From: Mytilus californianus
Taxonomy: Eukaryota; Mollusca; Bivalvia; Mytilida; Mytilidae
Assembly (NCBI RefSeq): GCF_021869535.1
Contig: NW_026262668.1
Location: 20,713,732 to 20,777,731, forward strand
Direction: 5' to 3'
Length of the DNA: 64,000 nucleotides
The position numbers were made by a program, and so were the translations under genes. The first letter of the stretch is position 1; each line of letters begins with the position of its first letter. The notes below the pieces were generated by a model. That model made no database searches, was not told the origin of the DNA, and saw only the letters and a list, made by a program, of their open reading frames with translations. Of this stretch, positions 44,341-56,162 are shown one piece after another.

Positions 44341-47300
44341 GTTTATGGACATATATATTTATTGAATGTAGTAACGGTGTACCATTTCATGGCTTCCTAA
44401 CATCAGCTGACAAATTCTCGCGAGATATCGGAGAGGAAGAGATTGATGAAAATGAGCAACGTATTAGAGAAGAAGGTACAGTCATAAAATAATGAAAAAG
44501 ATATTATTTTGTATTTAGGATATTATTTGTATTTAGTAGCTGTCTTATTGGCAAATGCACTACTTTTTCTTTATTCATATAAAACATGTCTTAACCTAAT
44601 GTTAATTTGTGCAAGATTTTGTACGAATTTCCTCGAAGTCGATTGACCTTTTTAAAAACTTTTCTTGTAATACTATTCCTTATATGTCCTGTCTTCATGA
44701 ATATTTGGAAACAATGGGTGAAAAGCATACTATATGATACGTTGGAGGTGTATTGATTACTGATACTTTAGTCTGGGAGAACATGATTTATTTATTAGTT
44801 GTAATTGGCTTTGAAATAGCTTTAAGTAACTGCGAGTACTCTTATTTCGGTGCTTTGTGTCTACTGGTTTTATGTTAGTTGTTTTATTTTTGCCTCGTAC
44901 CGATCTTCAGAGTTAAGCTTGCCTCGTACCGATCTTCTGAGTTAAGCTTGCCTCGTACCGATCTTCTGAGTTAAGCTTGCCTCGTACCGATCTTCTGAGT
45001 TAAGCCAATTGCTACTGATTTTTACAGTTTGTTCTTATGTTGTGCTGTTACACCATTGTCCCAGGTAAGGGGAGGGTTGAGCGCTCACACACATGTTTAA
45101 CCCCGACACATTCTCAAGTTATGTGCATGTTCCAAGTAAGGCGCCTGTAGTTCAGTGCATGGTTGTTGTTGGTTCATGTCTGTCATATTTGTTTTTTGTA
45201 AATTATTTTGTTATAAATTAGGCCGTTAGTTTTTTCGTTTGAATTGTTTCATATTTTTGATGTCGGTGTCTTTTACAGCCGACATGGGTTTTTCTCATTG
45301 TTGAAGGCCGTACATTTGCCTATAATTGCTTACATTCACTTCATTTGAAATCTGATGGATAGTTGTCTCATTGGCAATCATACCACATCTCCTTATTTGT
45401 ATATGATACGTTGCGATAAGTTAAGTTTTACGACGTTCTAAAATAATTTAATTCAACCATTGACGTTGGATCATTTTACCTAATCAAAAACGGAAAGACA
45501 ATTGGCCATAACATATCGATTTTTAAGAAGAATAACAGTTAAATGCATTATTTTTTTCTATTTCTATTTAGAGGTCAACATGTAAAAGTAGAATGCAAAA
45601 TTTTAACAAAATCTGCTACATAGCGAATTTACTGTTCCTTGACTCTATCAAGCAAAGTCGACCTAAATTTAGATTGACTTGGGTAATCTTCTAGGTCATA
45701 TGGCTCCTCAATCGACCTAAAGTTAGATTGACTTGGGTAATCTTCTAGGTCATATGGCTTCTCAATCGACCTAAAGTTAGATTGACTTGGGTAATCTTCT
45801 AGGTCATATGGCTCCTCAATCGACCTAATGTTAGATTGACTTGGGTAAACTTCTAGGTCATTTGGCTCCTCAATCGACCTAAAGTTAGATTGACTTGGGT
45901 AATCTTCTAGGTCATATGGCTCCTCAATCGACCTAATGTTAGATTGACTTGGGTAAAATTCTAGGTCATATGGCTCGTCAATCGACCTAAAGTTAGATTG
46001 ACTTGGGTAATCTTCTAGGTCATATGGCTCCTCAATCGACCTAATGTTAGATTGACTTGGGTAAACTTCTAGGTTATATGGCTCCTCAATCGACCTAAAG
46101 TTATATTGAGTTGGGTAATCTTCTAGGTCATATGCCTCTTTACGATTTCGAGTACTTCCTTTGCTTTCCTATTTTTGGTTTTGAAAGTTCCTAATGAAGG
46201 TAAATCAAGAAAAGCACTTCGAACGCAACTAATTTATAAAGTGCTATTTTCATTTAAGAGCAAACGTATACGTAACATATAACTCAAATCTCATTTTATT
46301 CATAGGGAAAACATTTTTTTGTAAAAAAAACTAGCACTTATGTTACAATAGATAGCAATGGATATCTTCAGATCCTAAACCATTTAAGTTATTCTCGAGG
46401 AGTTGTTAGGTTTTATATTTTTAATAAAGTCACACAGCTAAGAGTAAAACGTAATGTGTATAAAACATATATTGTGTTTTTGCGATATTATATAAACTAG
46501 TCAATTTAAAAGTGTAATTACATGTACCGTTACAAGTGCGTGTGACACGTGTTTCTGGAATAACCTTTCAACTGCATTCGGCGTCATGTAAGATAGCGGA
46601 ATCTGTCGAGGTTTGCCGATTGCTTTTATCTGTTAAGATGGAGACTAAAAGAACATACAACATTTGAAATATATTACCGTCTGAAAGCTACAAGAAAAAT
46701 TTCAGCTATTGAAGTAGAAACAATGAAATGATGAAATATTATTGGCCTCGATTTCGAAAAATTAAACCAGTTCTAAATATGTTCAATTTGTGTACATTTA
46801 TTTAAGGAAGTTATAATATTTTCTACACTGCATGTACATTAATTTCTCAAAAATTGGAAAAAAAGCTCACAATGGTGCATCATTATATCAACTTATTTCA
46901 AAAGAAGGCGTTTAATTATGATCAAGAGTTTAACCATTTCTATATAATAATGTGTATGTTTGAAATAACGTAAAATCAAATGTTTTATGTAAATCAATCA
47001 ACTCAGTCATTTCATTATTTCAGATTTAAGAAAATTGATACTAAAGAAACTTAGATTTCGTGATATAGAAGATGTTTCATATCCACGTGAATATGACGAA
47101 CTGTCAAAACTATATGACCTTTCACCCTTAGATACATCAGGTAAGGCAACATATTTACTTGTCAATAACATTTTTTTTTATAATAAATACACTGTAAAAA
47201 TCGTGTTTAGATCCTAAACACAGTTCTAAACACATTTTATTGCGAACTTATTTACACCTTTTGATCTACGCATGTCGCAGTTCTAAACATGTTTAGGTTA

Positions 47301-48438
47301 ACAGTGTGTTTAGGATTGTGTTTAGGATCATGTTAAGATTAGAACGTAGTGTGTTTGGTCTTATTTAAAAGTGTTTTATATTCATGCCTTAAGACTTGTG
47401 TACATTTAATGTGCTTACTTAGAAATGTCTTTAAATATTTAACATAATCCCAAACATGCTTAGAACTAAACATGTCATACAAGTATCTATTAACTGGCAC
47501 GATTTTTACAGTGTATGAAAACTACAAGCCTTGCAATACTTATTCCTAGTGACTATTTGGCAAAGAATAAATTCAACACACTCCTAATATTTTTGGTGAA
47601 TAAAATGACGAAATATATTAAACATATAACACAACAACAGCAGCAACAACGGCATTCACAACAAAACTAATATAGAGATAGTAAAAGAGAAATGTGAGTT
47701 TGTACACAATGAAGACGAAAAAAGTAAAATAACAAATATACCGAACTCCAAGGAAAATTCAAAACGGAAAGTCCCTTAACAAATGGCAAAATTAAAAGCT
47801 CAAATACATCAAACGAATGGGCAACAACTGTCATACTCCTGACTTGATACAGGCATTTCCTTATGTAGAAAATTGTGGATTAAACCTAGTTTTATAGCTA
47901 GCTAAACCTCTCACTTGTATAACAGTCGCATAAAATTCGAAAAAAACCAAAATAATCTTTAATTATTTACATCACAAATAGAAATGTGGGAAAACGTAAA
48001 AAATTGAATGACCAGGGACCCTCGAAAAATGATACAAAAAAAAATGATATTTTAATGTAGCCTTAGACATTGATCAAGTTCCAGGCTTTACATTTTTCAA
48101 GTTTTTAATTAATTTTAAGTACAGAAGTATACATCGCATGTGTAGGAATTTATAGTCGTGACGTCATGAAACGGGATTTACATATTAATGTACACTTTTG
48201 GTTACCGTGACGCTTCCAAATAAAATAACAATATTGAAATTATATGATAAAAATACACTTCAATAAATTAACCATCTAACAATATCACTGTTTTATTATT
48301 CCAGAAAAAGAACAGAAGAGAAGTTCAAATATCAATAGTGCATTTGCTGACAAAGTGGCTGCTCTGCTTAATGGACTGAAAACTAGACAAATAGATAGCC
48401 CAAAAGTTAGAATGTCAAGTCTTCGGTTCGGACGATGA
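44304..48438 (+). CDS. Secreted prohormone for a C-terminally amidated LRF peptide (3 coding exons)
   Basis: Join 44304-44475, 47024-47140, 48305-48438; 140 codons. All junctions are GT-AG (44476 GTACAG, acceptor TTTCAG at 47023; 47141 GTAAGG, acceptor TTCCAG at 48304) and both introns are phase 1, so the frame closes exactly. Exon 1 gives a signal peptide (hydrophobic core LFASLCLWTYIFI, cleavage near CSNG) and an acidic spacer. Exon 2 gives a charged spacer. Exon 3 opens with EKEQKR, a dibasic site, then a 36-residue segment ending KVRMSSLRFGR and a stop; Gly-Arg-stop is the standard amidation signal. The layout is that of a neuropeptide or peptide hormone for secretion through the regulated pathway. 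A 36-residue amide matches the length of mollusc egg-laying hormone and NPY/NPF peptides. The IN..LL..R pattern is weakly ELH/CRH-like, but the RFamide end is not. Family unassigned. A TA-flanked MITE lies in intron 2 and two minisatellites and a family A copy lie in intron 1. Confidence 0.75.
44760..45400 (+). mobile_element. Family A retroelement tail in intron 1, with an internal minisatellite
   Basis: Longer 5' extent than other family A copies: 'TTGTAATTGGCTTTGAAATA' and 'AACTGCGAGTACTCTTATTT' match 35080-35130, and the end 'CAATCATACCACATCTCC' is the family terminus. The 29-bp array at 44891-45006 sits inside it. Confidence 0.7.
44891..45006. repeat. 29-bp minisatellite, 4 copies
   Basis: TGCCTCGTACCGATCTTCTG plus AGTTAAGCT, with starts at 44891, 44920, 44949 and 44978; nearly identical units. 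Confidence 0.95.
45658..46139. repeat. 54-bp minisatellite, 9 copies, in intron 1
   Basis: Units TCGACCTAAAGTTAGATTGA, CTTGGGTAATCTTCTAGGTC and ATATGGCTCCTCAA repeat every 54 bp from 45658. Two unit types alternate in part (AAGTTAGA..GTAATC versus ATGTTAGA..GTAAAC), suggesting a 108-bp higher-order unit. Confidence 0.95.
47190..47513. mobile_element. TA-flanked MITE (Tc1/mariner-type) in intron 2
   Basis: Perfect 16-bp terminal inverted repeats, CACTGTAAAAATCGTG at 47190-47205 and its mirror at 47498-47513, each bordered by TA. The 324-bp interior is built of TCTAAACA/TGTTTAGG-type short inverted motifs and has no ORF. TA duplication and CACTG ends point to the Tc1/mariner superfamily. Confidence 0.85.
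47740..47920 (+). repeat. Interspersed repeat family C copy
   Basis: 'AACTCCAAGGAAAATTCAAA', 'ACGGAAAGTCCCTTAACAAA', 'CATCAAACGAATGGGCAACA' and 'TAGCTAGCTAAACCTCTCAC'. Lies in intron 2. Confidence 0.75.
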
Positions 48439-48542
48439 TTTTAAATAAACTTTAACCTAATGACATTCATTGAAACTCAAGTTTAACTTAGTATTTTTAA
48501 TCAAATTGTACAAGAAATATTGGTTTGCATTTTAATGTTGCA

Positions 48543-48548
48543 AATAAA
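48543..48548 (+). terminator. Likely polyadenylation signal of the amidated-peptide gene
   Basis: AATAAA about 105 nt after the stop codon. Another AATAAA at 48444, only 5 nt after the stop, seems too close but could be used. Confidence 0.45.
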
Positions 48549-49273
48549 TGACACAGTATTAAGTTATAGTTCAATATGAAGCTAATGCTTTAGTTACCTA
48601 ACACGTGCATCATCAAATATCAATGATTAAAACAGTGCGTGATAAAACAAGTATTTGTCAAAGAAAAGTAACTAGTAGTTTATACCAGAGTGACAATCAC
48701 TAAATTACCAAAAGGACAGACAAAACATCAGGCAAAACAGACAAAAATATAACGGTCAACAATTCTGGTAACAGCTCCGCTGGATTGAAATTGAGGGAGT
48801 CCTAATTTCAGATAGATAACATAGGAAACAGAAATTACCAAAATCAACAAATTTGCTAAAAGGCTCGACTTGGTATAGACACATAAAGTAGGGGAGGGGG
48901 TGTAAACTTTTACCTGGGTAACCAGTTAATCAATACGTCATGAAAATGGCACGCACTTAGTACAACTATTTTACTCTCAGGAGGCAAATAATATAAACAA
49001 AGAAATAAGAGACAGCTTCTAATCCAAAACTACTTAAAAAATGACAACCCCTTCCAGCGGTTTGAAGGCTTAACAAATCATATGGAAAAAATAGGATTAA
49101 GGGGAAGCTGTGATAGGGGGAAGAAACGTAAGTTGAAGATGGATAGATAAAATCATGCGTGTTCAAAAGAAAGAGAACAAAAGAACAAACAATAACTTAC
49201 GAAACATTAAACATTCATTTCGCCATAGAGTTTTGTGTATATTGACAGTATAAGTCAGTAGCCAGTAAATATA
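48549..49273. other. Intergenic, no gene seen
   Basis: AT-rich spacer between the two peptide genes. Minus-strand ORFs of about 66-72 codons are unremarkable. Confidence 0.4.
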
Positions 49274-49417
49274 CAATATATGTACATTGTCGGAAAATAT
49301 AAAATTTATTTGTATGAGCTTTAGAAACAGGACGAAAAGCGAGGCTCGCCGAGCTTTTCTCCTGTTTCGCAGTGAGTACAAATAAATTTTATATTTTCCG
49401 ACAATGTATATATATTG
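49274..49417. mobile_element. Foldback element with 41-bp arms
   Basis: Arms 49274-49314 and 49377-49417 are reverse complements with a single mismatch, starting CAATATATGTACATTGTCGG. The 62-nt centre carries a second palindrome built on GAAACAGGA/TCCTGTTTC with GGCTCGCC in the middle. Confidence 0.85.
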
Positions 49418-49740
49418 TTTTTATCCTGAAATTTACACCCAACACTTGAAACTTTAGTTGTTAAAATCTAAATCATTGTCTCTAATTTTTCAAAGAAATC
49501 GACATAGTTTAAACGCGGACCGCGAAACGGACCCCAAAATGAACTGGTACGCAAAAAGAAATATCCACATTCCCGCTTGCTCAACATGAAAGAGGGGTAA
49601 CAGGAGACTTTATTTGTACAAGTTCAAATAAAGCAAACATTTATTTGTGACCCTGTTATTTGTACAATAGTTGGCTGATTTCAGAATAAGTCTATATATT
49701 TGTAACCAGACAGCATGATTCTCAATACAAAATAACTTTG

Positions 49741-49812
49741 TCTCCTCCAGGACCCGAACCCGGGACCTCTGTAAGACAAGTCAGCGCTCTGACGACTGAG
49801 CTACAGTAGTAC
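49741..49812 (-). mobile_element. tRNA-derived SINE head
   Basis: The minus strand reads TAGCTCAGTCGTCAGAGCGC (A-box and D arm) and later CCGGGTTCGGGTCCTGG, a T arm with a closable 5-bp stem and B box. The acceptor ends do not pair, so it is not a tRNA gene. A SINE body probably extends left (lower coordinates), perhaps to about 49560. Confidence 0.65.
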
Positions 49813-50213
49813 TTTGCTAGCTCAACCGCTTACGGCTGACTAAGTATCTACTATTCAAGGGAAGTGATCCCGTCATATATTTATGTCTTACCATCAACAG
49901 AAAAAATTCATGAATGAAATATAAAATATCTTAACATATTTATATAGCCTTTGTCGCTTTACGCGGGTAACAGAAGTTTCAAGAGGGTAGACAGAACCTT
50001 AATGGTAATGTTTCAATTATTTGTATTTTAAAGTAGAAAATTACTATTTAAATACGCATGTTAGTTTTTGGAACGGAATACCCTTACATAAGGTGTATTG
50101 CTAATTTGATTTAAGCAGTTTTTACCAATAGTATGGGTCTATGTCTTTATTGTCGTTGGGATGCTGTTTCATTGAAATATATCCCAAATATTATTTTATC
50201 TATTTTATTTCAT

Positions 50214-50220
50214 TATAAAA
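50214..50220 (+). promoter_or_regulatory. Putative TATA box of the second small secreted-protein gene
   Basis: TATAAAA 180 bp before the initiator ATG. An unspliced leader of about 150 nt from near 50245 would fit. No further support. Confidence 0.3.
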
Positions 50221-50393
50221 CATCGCCTTATATGCATTTCTCCCAAGATCAATTACATTAATGATCGAATTAGAGTGATATCACACGTGACATTTAGGTT
50301 GCAGGTGCTCCAATTATCCACTCGGTTATCAATTGGTTTATCTTAGGTGACAAATTATCTACGTTCGGACATTATACTTATGTAGTAACAAAT

Positions 50394-50876
50394 ATGGTGT
50401 TCTTTACGCATGTTTGGATAATATTATTATTTAGTTTAGCCTTTGTTTATGGGGATCCTGTAAGAACCCAGACAGGTGGACGTGTGAAAACTATCGGAAG
50501 GGAGACTGGTGGACGTGTGGAAACTATCGGAAGGGACATTTTCAACTCCTTTGGTGAGTTATATTTGACAATACAAAAATATTGAACTAATGACCTTTCA
50601 AATATAAACCTCTTTAACCTATTAATTGCCATTTGACCTATTGTCAAAAACACACACAAATGTTTACATTGATCAGATACTCAAAATCTTAATGTCATCA
50701 TATGAAGCATATATAGACCCCTTTTTCAATTGCTCGTACCACGGTGAAATACTACACGGCGATTAACTGTGAACCATTGTAACCCTTTTTTTCTTGTCGT
50801 AGAGCATTACGTACATCATATAACAAATGGAATCGCAAGGAAGTACAGAGAGGTTTTACTTTCACCAAAAGAATAG
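50394..50876 (+). CDS. Small secreted cationic protein, two exons, unknown function
   Basis: Join 50394-50553 and 50803-50876; 77 codons. The donor at 50554 is GTGAGT and the acceptor follows a good pyrimidine tract (CTTTTTTTCTTGTCGTAG); the phase 1 intron is 249 bp and the frame closes on a TAG. Residues 1-20 are a clear signal peptide (MVFFTHVWIILLFSLAFVYG). Residues 27-48 are two copies of an 11-residue repeat, TGGRVKTIGRE and TGGRVETIGRD, from a 33-bp tandem duplication in the DNA. Residues 49-77 (IFNSFEHYVHHITNGIARKY and onward, ending SPKE) could form an amphipathic helix with three His and several basic residues. No cysteines and no amidation signal. Precursor layout suggests a bioactive or membrane-active peptide, but I do not recognise a family. 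It lies 2 kb downstream of the amidated-peptide gene on the same strand. Confidence 0.6.
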
Positions 50877-51835
50877 TTTGCATTTCGTTTTTTTCTTTCT
50901 CGTCCAATGTCATTATGACAGCATACATATTGGGTTTCTAACAAACATGTTTCAACGGAAAGATAAATTAATACAAGCAGTTCTTATGAAATCCATTTAA
51001 ATTCAGTTGGGACATCAAACAAGTGTCTATGGTAATCTGGTAATGATCCTCGAGTAAACTCTCCGCCAAAATTAATGAATATAGAAGTGTCTAAATTAAT
51101 TTTAAAATATAATAGATTAAGTGTAGATTTGTGGAAATCTTGTTTTTTTAAAGAAAGAACAACATCTTTATGTACATAGGAAGGTCAAGCTAGAGATTAA
51201 ACATCATACTAATCCTTGGATAAATCTGCAATGAGCGATACCAAATTTCTGATTTCTTTTTGTTATCTGAATCAGTGTGGTATATGCGTATATGTCAAGG
51301 TGATTAGACGGAAGCTTTATTTATATTCGGTATAGTTACAAACTACAAAACATAAGTTCCAAAAACTATATCTAATCGTTCTTTCTAAAAATAGCAACGA
51401 TAAATGAAATATTTGACACGACTTTTGAATTGATAATTTTTTTATAAATGATTTCGAAAATACAGGATGGGAATGCAAGTTACTAGTATATCGAAAAAAA
51501 AAAAAATAAAATACAAGATGCGAATGCAAATTACTAGTATACCGAAAAAGATAACCCCCCCCCCCCCAAAAAAAAAAAGAAAAGAAAGAAAAACAAAACG
51601 CGTCACTGCAGAAAGAAAAGGAAGTCAAGCAACATATAGTCCACAGCGATAAAAGAAAAGATTTAGCAAAAAAACAATTTTTCAGTCTTCTTCTTGAGAA
51701 GCCCTTTCATAGCGAATGTATGAACGTTTTACAAAAGTTTGGATTTTGTAAGAGTCCATATCCAATTCACATCACACATAGAGGTGGTTTTTACAGTAAT
51801 TCTGAAGCTCAGTTTTGTGACACATTGAAAAGATG
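50877..51835. other. 3' flank of the small secreted-protein gene; homopolymer-rich
   Basis: No clear AATAAA close to the stop. Contains a short direct repeat at about 51475-51545 (AAATTACTAGTATACCGAAA type) and a C-run followed by an A-run at 51557-51578. Short ORFs here run through those homopolymers and are not credible. Confidence 0.4.
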
Positions 51836-54800
51836 TTAATAATTTGTAAGGACTCTTGTGTAACATGGGTACCCAGTACTATGTAGACCTGTCAATATAG
51901 CAATGTTTGTACGGACTCTTGTGTAACATGGGTATCCAGTACTATGTAGACCTGTCAATATAATAATGTTTGTAAGGTCTCTTGTGTAACATGGTTACCC
52001 AGTACTATGTAGACCTATCAATATAACAATGTTTGTAAGAACTCTTGTGTAACATGGGTATCCAGTACTATGTAGACCTATCAATATAACAATGTTTGTA
52101 CGGACTCTTGTGTAACATGGGTACCCAGTACTATGTAGACCTGTCAATATAACAATGTTTGTACGGACTCTTGTGTAACGTGGGTACCCAGTACTATATA
52201 GACCTGTTAATATAACAATGTTTGTAAGGACTCTTGTGTAATATGGGTACCCAGTACTATGTAGACCTATCAATATAACAGTGTTTGTACGGACTCTTGT
52301 GTAACGTGGGTACCCAGTACTATGTATACCTGTCAATATAACAATGTTAGTACGGACTCTTGTGTAACGTGGGTACCCAGTACTATGTAGACCTGTCAAT
52401 ATAACAATGTTAGTACGGACTCGTGTGTAACGTCGGTACCCAGTACTATGTAGACCTGTCAATATAGCAATGCTTGTACGGACTCTTGTGTAACATACGT
52501 ACCCAGTACTATGTAGACCTATCAATATAACAATGTTTGTAAGGAAGGACTCTTGTGTAACATGGGTACCCAGTACTATGTAGACCTGTCAATATAGCAA
52601 TGCTTGTACGGACTCTTGTGTAACAAAGGTACCCAGTACTATGTAGACCTGTCAATATAACAATGTTTGTAAGGGAGGAATCTTGTGTAACATGGGTACC
52701 CAGTACTATTTAGACCTGTCAATATATCAATGTTTGTACGGACTCTTGTGTAATGTGGGTACCCAGTACTATGTAGACCTGTCAATATAACAATGTTTGT
52801 AAGGACTCTTGTGTAACATGGGTACCCAGTACTATGTAGACCTGTCTATATAAAAATGTTTGTAAGGACTCTTGTGTAACATGGGTACCCAGTACTATGT
52901 AGACCTATCAATATAACAATGTTTGTGAGGACTCTTGTGTAACATGGGTACCCAGTACTATGTAGACCTGTCAATGTAACAATGTTTGTGAGGACTCTTG
53001 TGTAACATGGGTACCCAGTACTATGTAGACCTGTCAATATAACAATGTTTGTAAGGACTCTTGTGTAACATGGGTACCCAGTACTATGTAGACCTGTCAA
53101 TATAACAATGTTTGTATGGACTCTTGTGTAACATGGGTACCCAGTACTATGTAGACCTATCAATATAACAATGTTTGTAAGGACTCTTGTGTAACATGGG
53201 TACCCAGTGCTATGTAGACCTGTCAATATAACAATGTTTGTACGGACTCTAACTTGTGTAACATGGGTACCCAGTACTATGTAGACCTGTCAATATAACA
53301 ATGTTTGTACGGACTCTTGTGTAACATGGGTACCCAGTACTATGTAGACCTGTCAATATAAAAATGTTTGTAAGGACTCTTGTGTAACATGGGTACCCAG
53401 TACTATGTAGACCTGTCAATATAACAATGTTTGTAAGGACTCTTGTGTAACATGGGTACCCAGTACTATGTAAACCTGTCTATATAAAAATGTTTGTAAG
53501 GACTCTTGTGTAACATGGGTACCCAGTACTATGTAGACCTATCAATATAACAATGTTTGTGAGGACTCTTGTGTAACATGGGTACCAAGTACTATGTAGA
53601 CCTGTCAATGTAACAATGTTTGTGAGGACTCTTGTGTAACATGGGTACCCAGTACTATGTAGACCTGTCAATATAACAATGTTTGTAAGGACTCTTGTGT
53701 AACATGGGTACCCAGTACTATGTAGACCTGTCAATATAACAATGTTTGTATGGACTCTTGTGTAACATGGGTACCCAGTACTATGTAGACCTATCAATAT
53801 AACAATGTTTGTAAGGACTCTTGTGTAACATGGGTACCCAGTGCTATGTAGACCTGTCAATATAACAATGTTTGTACGGACTCTAACTTGTGTAACATGG
53901 GTACCAAGTACTATGTAGACCTGTCTATATAACAATGTTTGTACGGACTCTTGTGTAACATGGGTACCCAGTACTATGTAGACCTGTCAATATAACAATG
54001 TTTGTAAGTACTCTAGTGTAACATGGGTACCCAGTACTATGTAGACCTGTCAATATAACAATGTTTGTACGGACTCTTGTGTAACATGGGTACCCAGTAC
54101 TATGTAGACCTGTCAATATAACAATGTTTGTAAGGACTCTTGTGTAACATGGGTACCCAGTTCTATGTAGACCTGTCAATATAACAATGTGTGTAAGGGC
54201 TCTTGTGTAACATGGGTACCCAGTACTATGTAGACCTGTCAATATAACAATGTTAGTAAGGACTCTTGAGTAATATGGGTACCCAGTACTATGTAGACCT
54301 GTCAATATAACAATGTTTGTAAGGACTCTTGTGTAACGTGGGTACCCAGTACTATGTAGACCTGTCAATATAACAATGTTTATATGGACTCTTGTGTAAC
54401 ATGGGTACCCAGTACTATGTAGACCTGTCAATATAACAATGTTTGTGAGGACTCTTGTGTAACATGGGTACCCAGTACTATGTAGACCTGTCAATATAAC
54501 ACTGTTTGTGAGGACTCTTGTGTAACATGGGTAACCAGTACTATGTAGACCTGTCAATATAACAATGTTTGTAAGGACTCTTGTGTAACATGGGTACCCA
54601 GTACTATATAGACCTGTCAATATAACAATGTTTGTAGGGACTCTTGTGTAACGTGGGTACCCAGTACTATGTAGACCTCTCAATATAACAATGTTTGTAC
54701 GGACTCTTGTGTAACGTGGGTACCCAGTACTATGTAGACCTGTCAATATAACAATGTTAGTAAGGACTCTTGTGTAACATGGGTACCCAGTACTATGTAG

Positions 54801-56162
54801 ACCTGTCAATATAACAATGTTTGTGAGAACTCTTGTGTAACATTGGTAACCAGTACTATGTAGACCTGTCAATATAACAATGTTTGTGAGGACTCTTGTG
54901 TAACATGGGTAACCAGTACTATGTAGACCTGTCAATATAACAATGTTTGTAAGGAAGGACTCTTGTGTAACATGGGTACCCAGTACTATTTAGACCTGTC
55001 AATATATCAATGTTTGTACGGACTCTTGTGTAACGTGGGTACCCAGTACTATGTAGACCTGTCAATATAACAATGTTTGTAAGGACTCTTGTGTAACATG
55101 GGTACCCAGTACTATGTAGACCTGTCTATATAAAAATGTTTGTAAGGACTCTTGTGTAACATGGGTACCCAGTACTATGTAGACCTATCAATATAACAAT
55201 GTTTGTGAGGACTCTTGTGTAACATCGGTACCAAGTACTATGTAGACCTGTCAATATAACAATGTTTGTACGGACTCTTGTGTAACATGGGTACCCAGTA
55301 CTATGTAGACCTGTCAATATAAAAATGTTTGTAAGGACTCTTGTGTAACATGGGTACCCAGTACTATGTAGACCTATCAATATAACAATGTTTGTACGGA
55401 CTCTTGTGTAACATGGGTACCCAGTACTATGTAGACCTGTCAATATAACAATGTTTGTACGGACTCTTGTGTAACATGGGTACCCAGTACTATGTAGACC
55501 TGTCAATATAACAATGTTTGTATGGACTCTTGTGTAACATGGGTACCCAGTACTATGTAGACCTATCAATATAACAATGTTTGTAAGGACTCTTGTGTAA
55601 CATGGGTACCCAGTGCTATGTAGACCTGTCAATATAACAATGTTTGTACGGACTCTAACTTGTGTAACATGGGTACCCAGTACTATGTAGACCTGTCAAT
55701 ATAACAATGTTTGTACGGACTCTTGTGTAACATAGGTACCCAGTACTATGTAGACCTGTCAATATAAAAATGTTTGTAAGGACTCTTGTGTAACATGGGT
55801 ACCCAGTACTATGTAGACCTGTCAATATAACAATGTTTGTACGGACTCTTGTGTAACATGGGTACCCAGTACTATGTAGACCTATCAATATAACAATGTT
55901 TGTACGGACTCTTGTGTAACATGGGTACCCAGTACTATGTAGACCTGTCAATATAACAATGTTTGTACGGACTCTTGTGTAACATGGGTACCCAGTACTA
56001 TGTAGACCTGTCAATATAACAATGTTTGTATGGACTCTTGTGTAACATGGGTACCCAGTACTATGTAGACCTATCAATATAACAATGTTTGTAAGGACTC
56101 TTGTGTAACATGGGTACCCAGTGCTATGTAGACCTGTCAATATAACAATGTTTGTACGGACT

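Noticed and set aside
49741..49812. Functional tRNA gene
   Set aside because: D arm and T arm look good but the acceptor stem does not pair, so a SINE head is more likely.
51467..51652. Lys/Pro-rich ORF of 61 codons
   Set aside because: It is a translation of C and A homopolymers.
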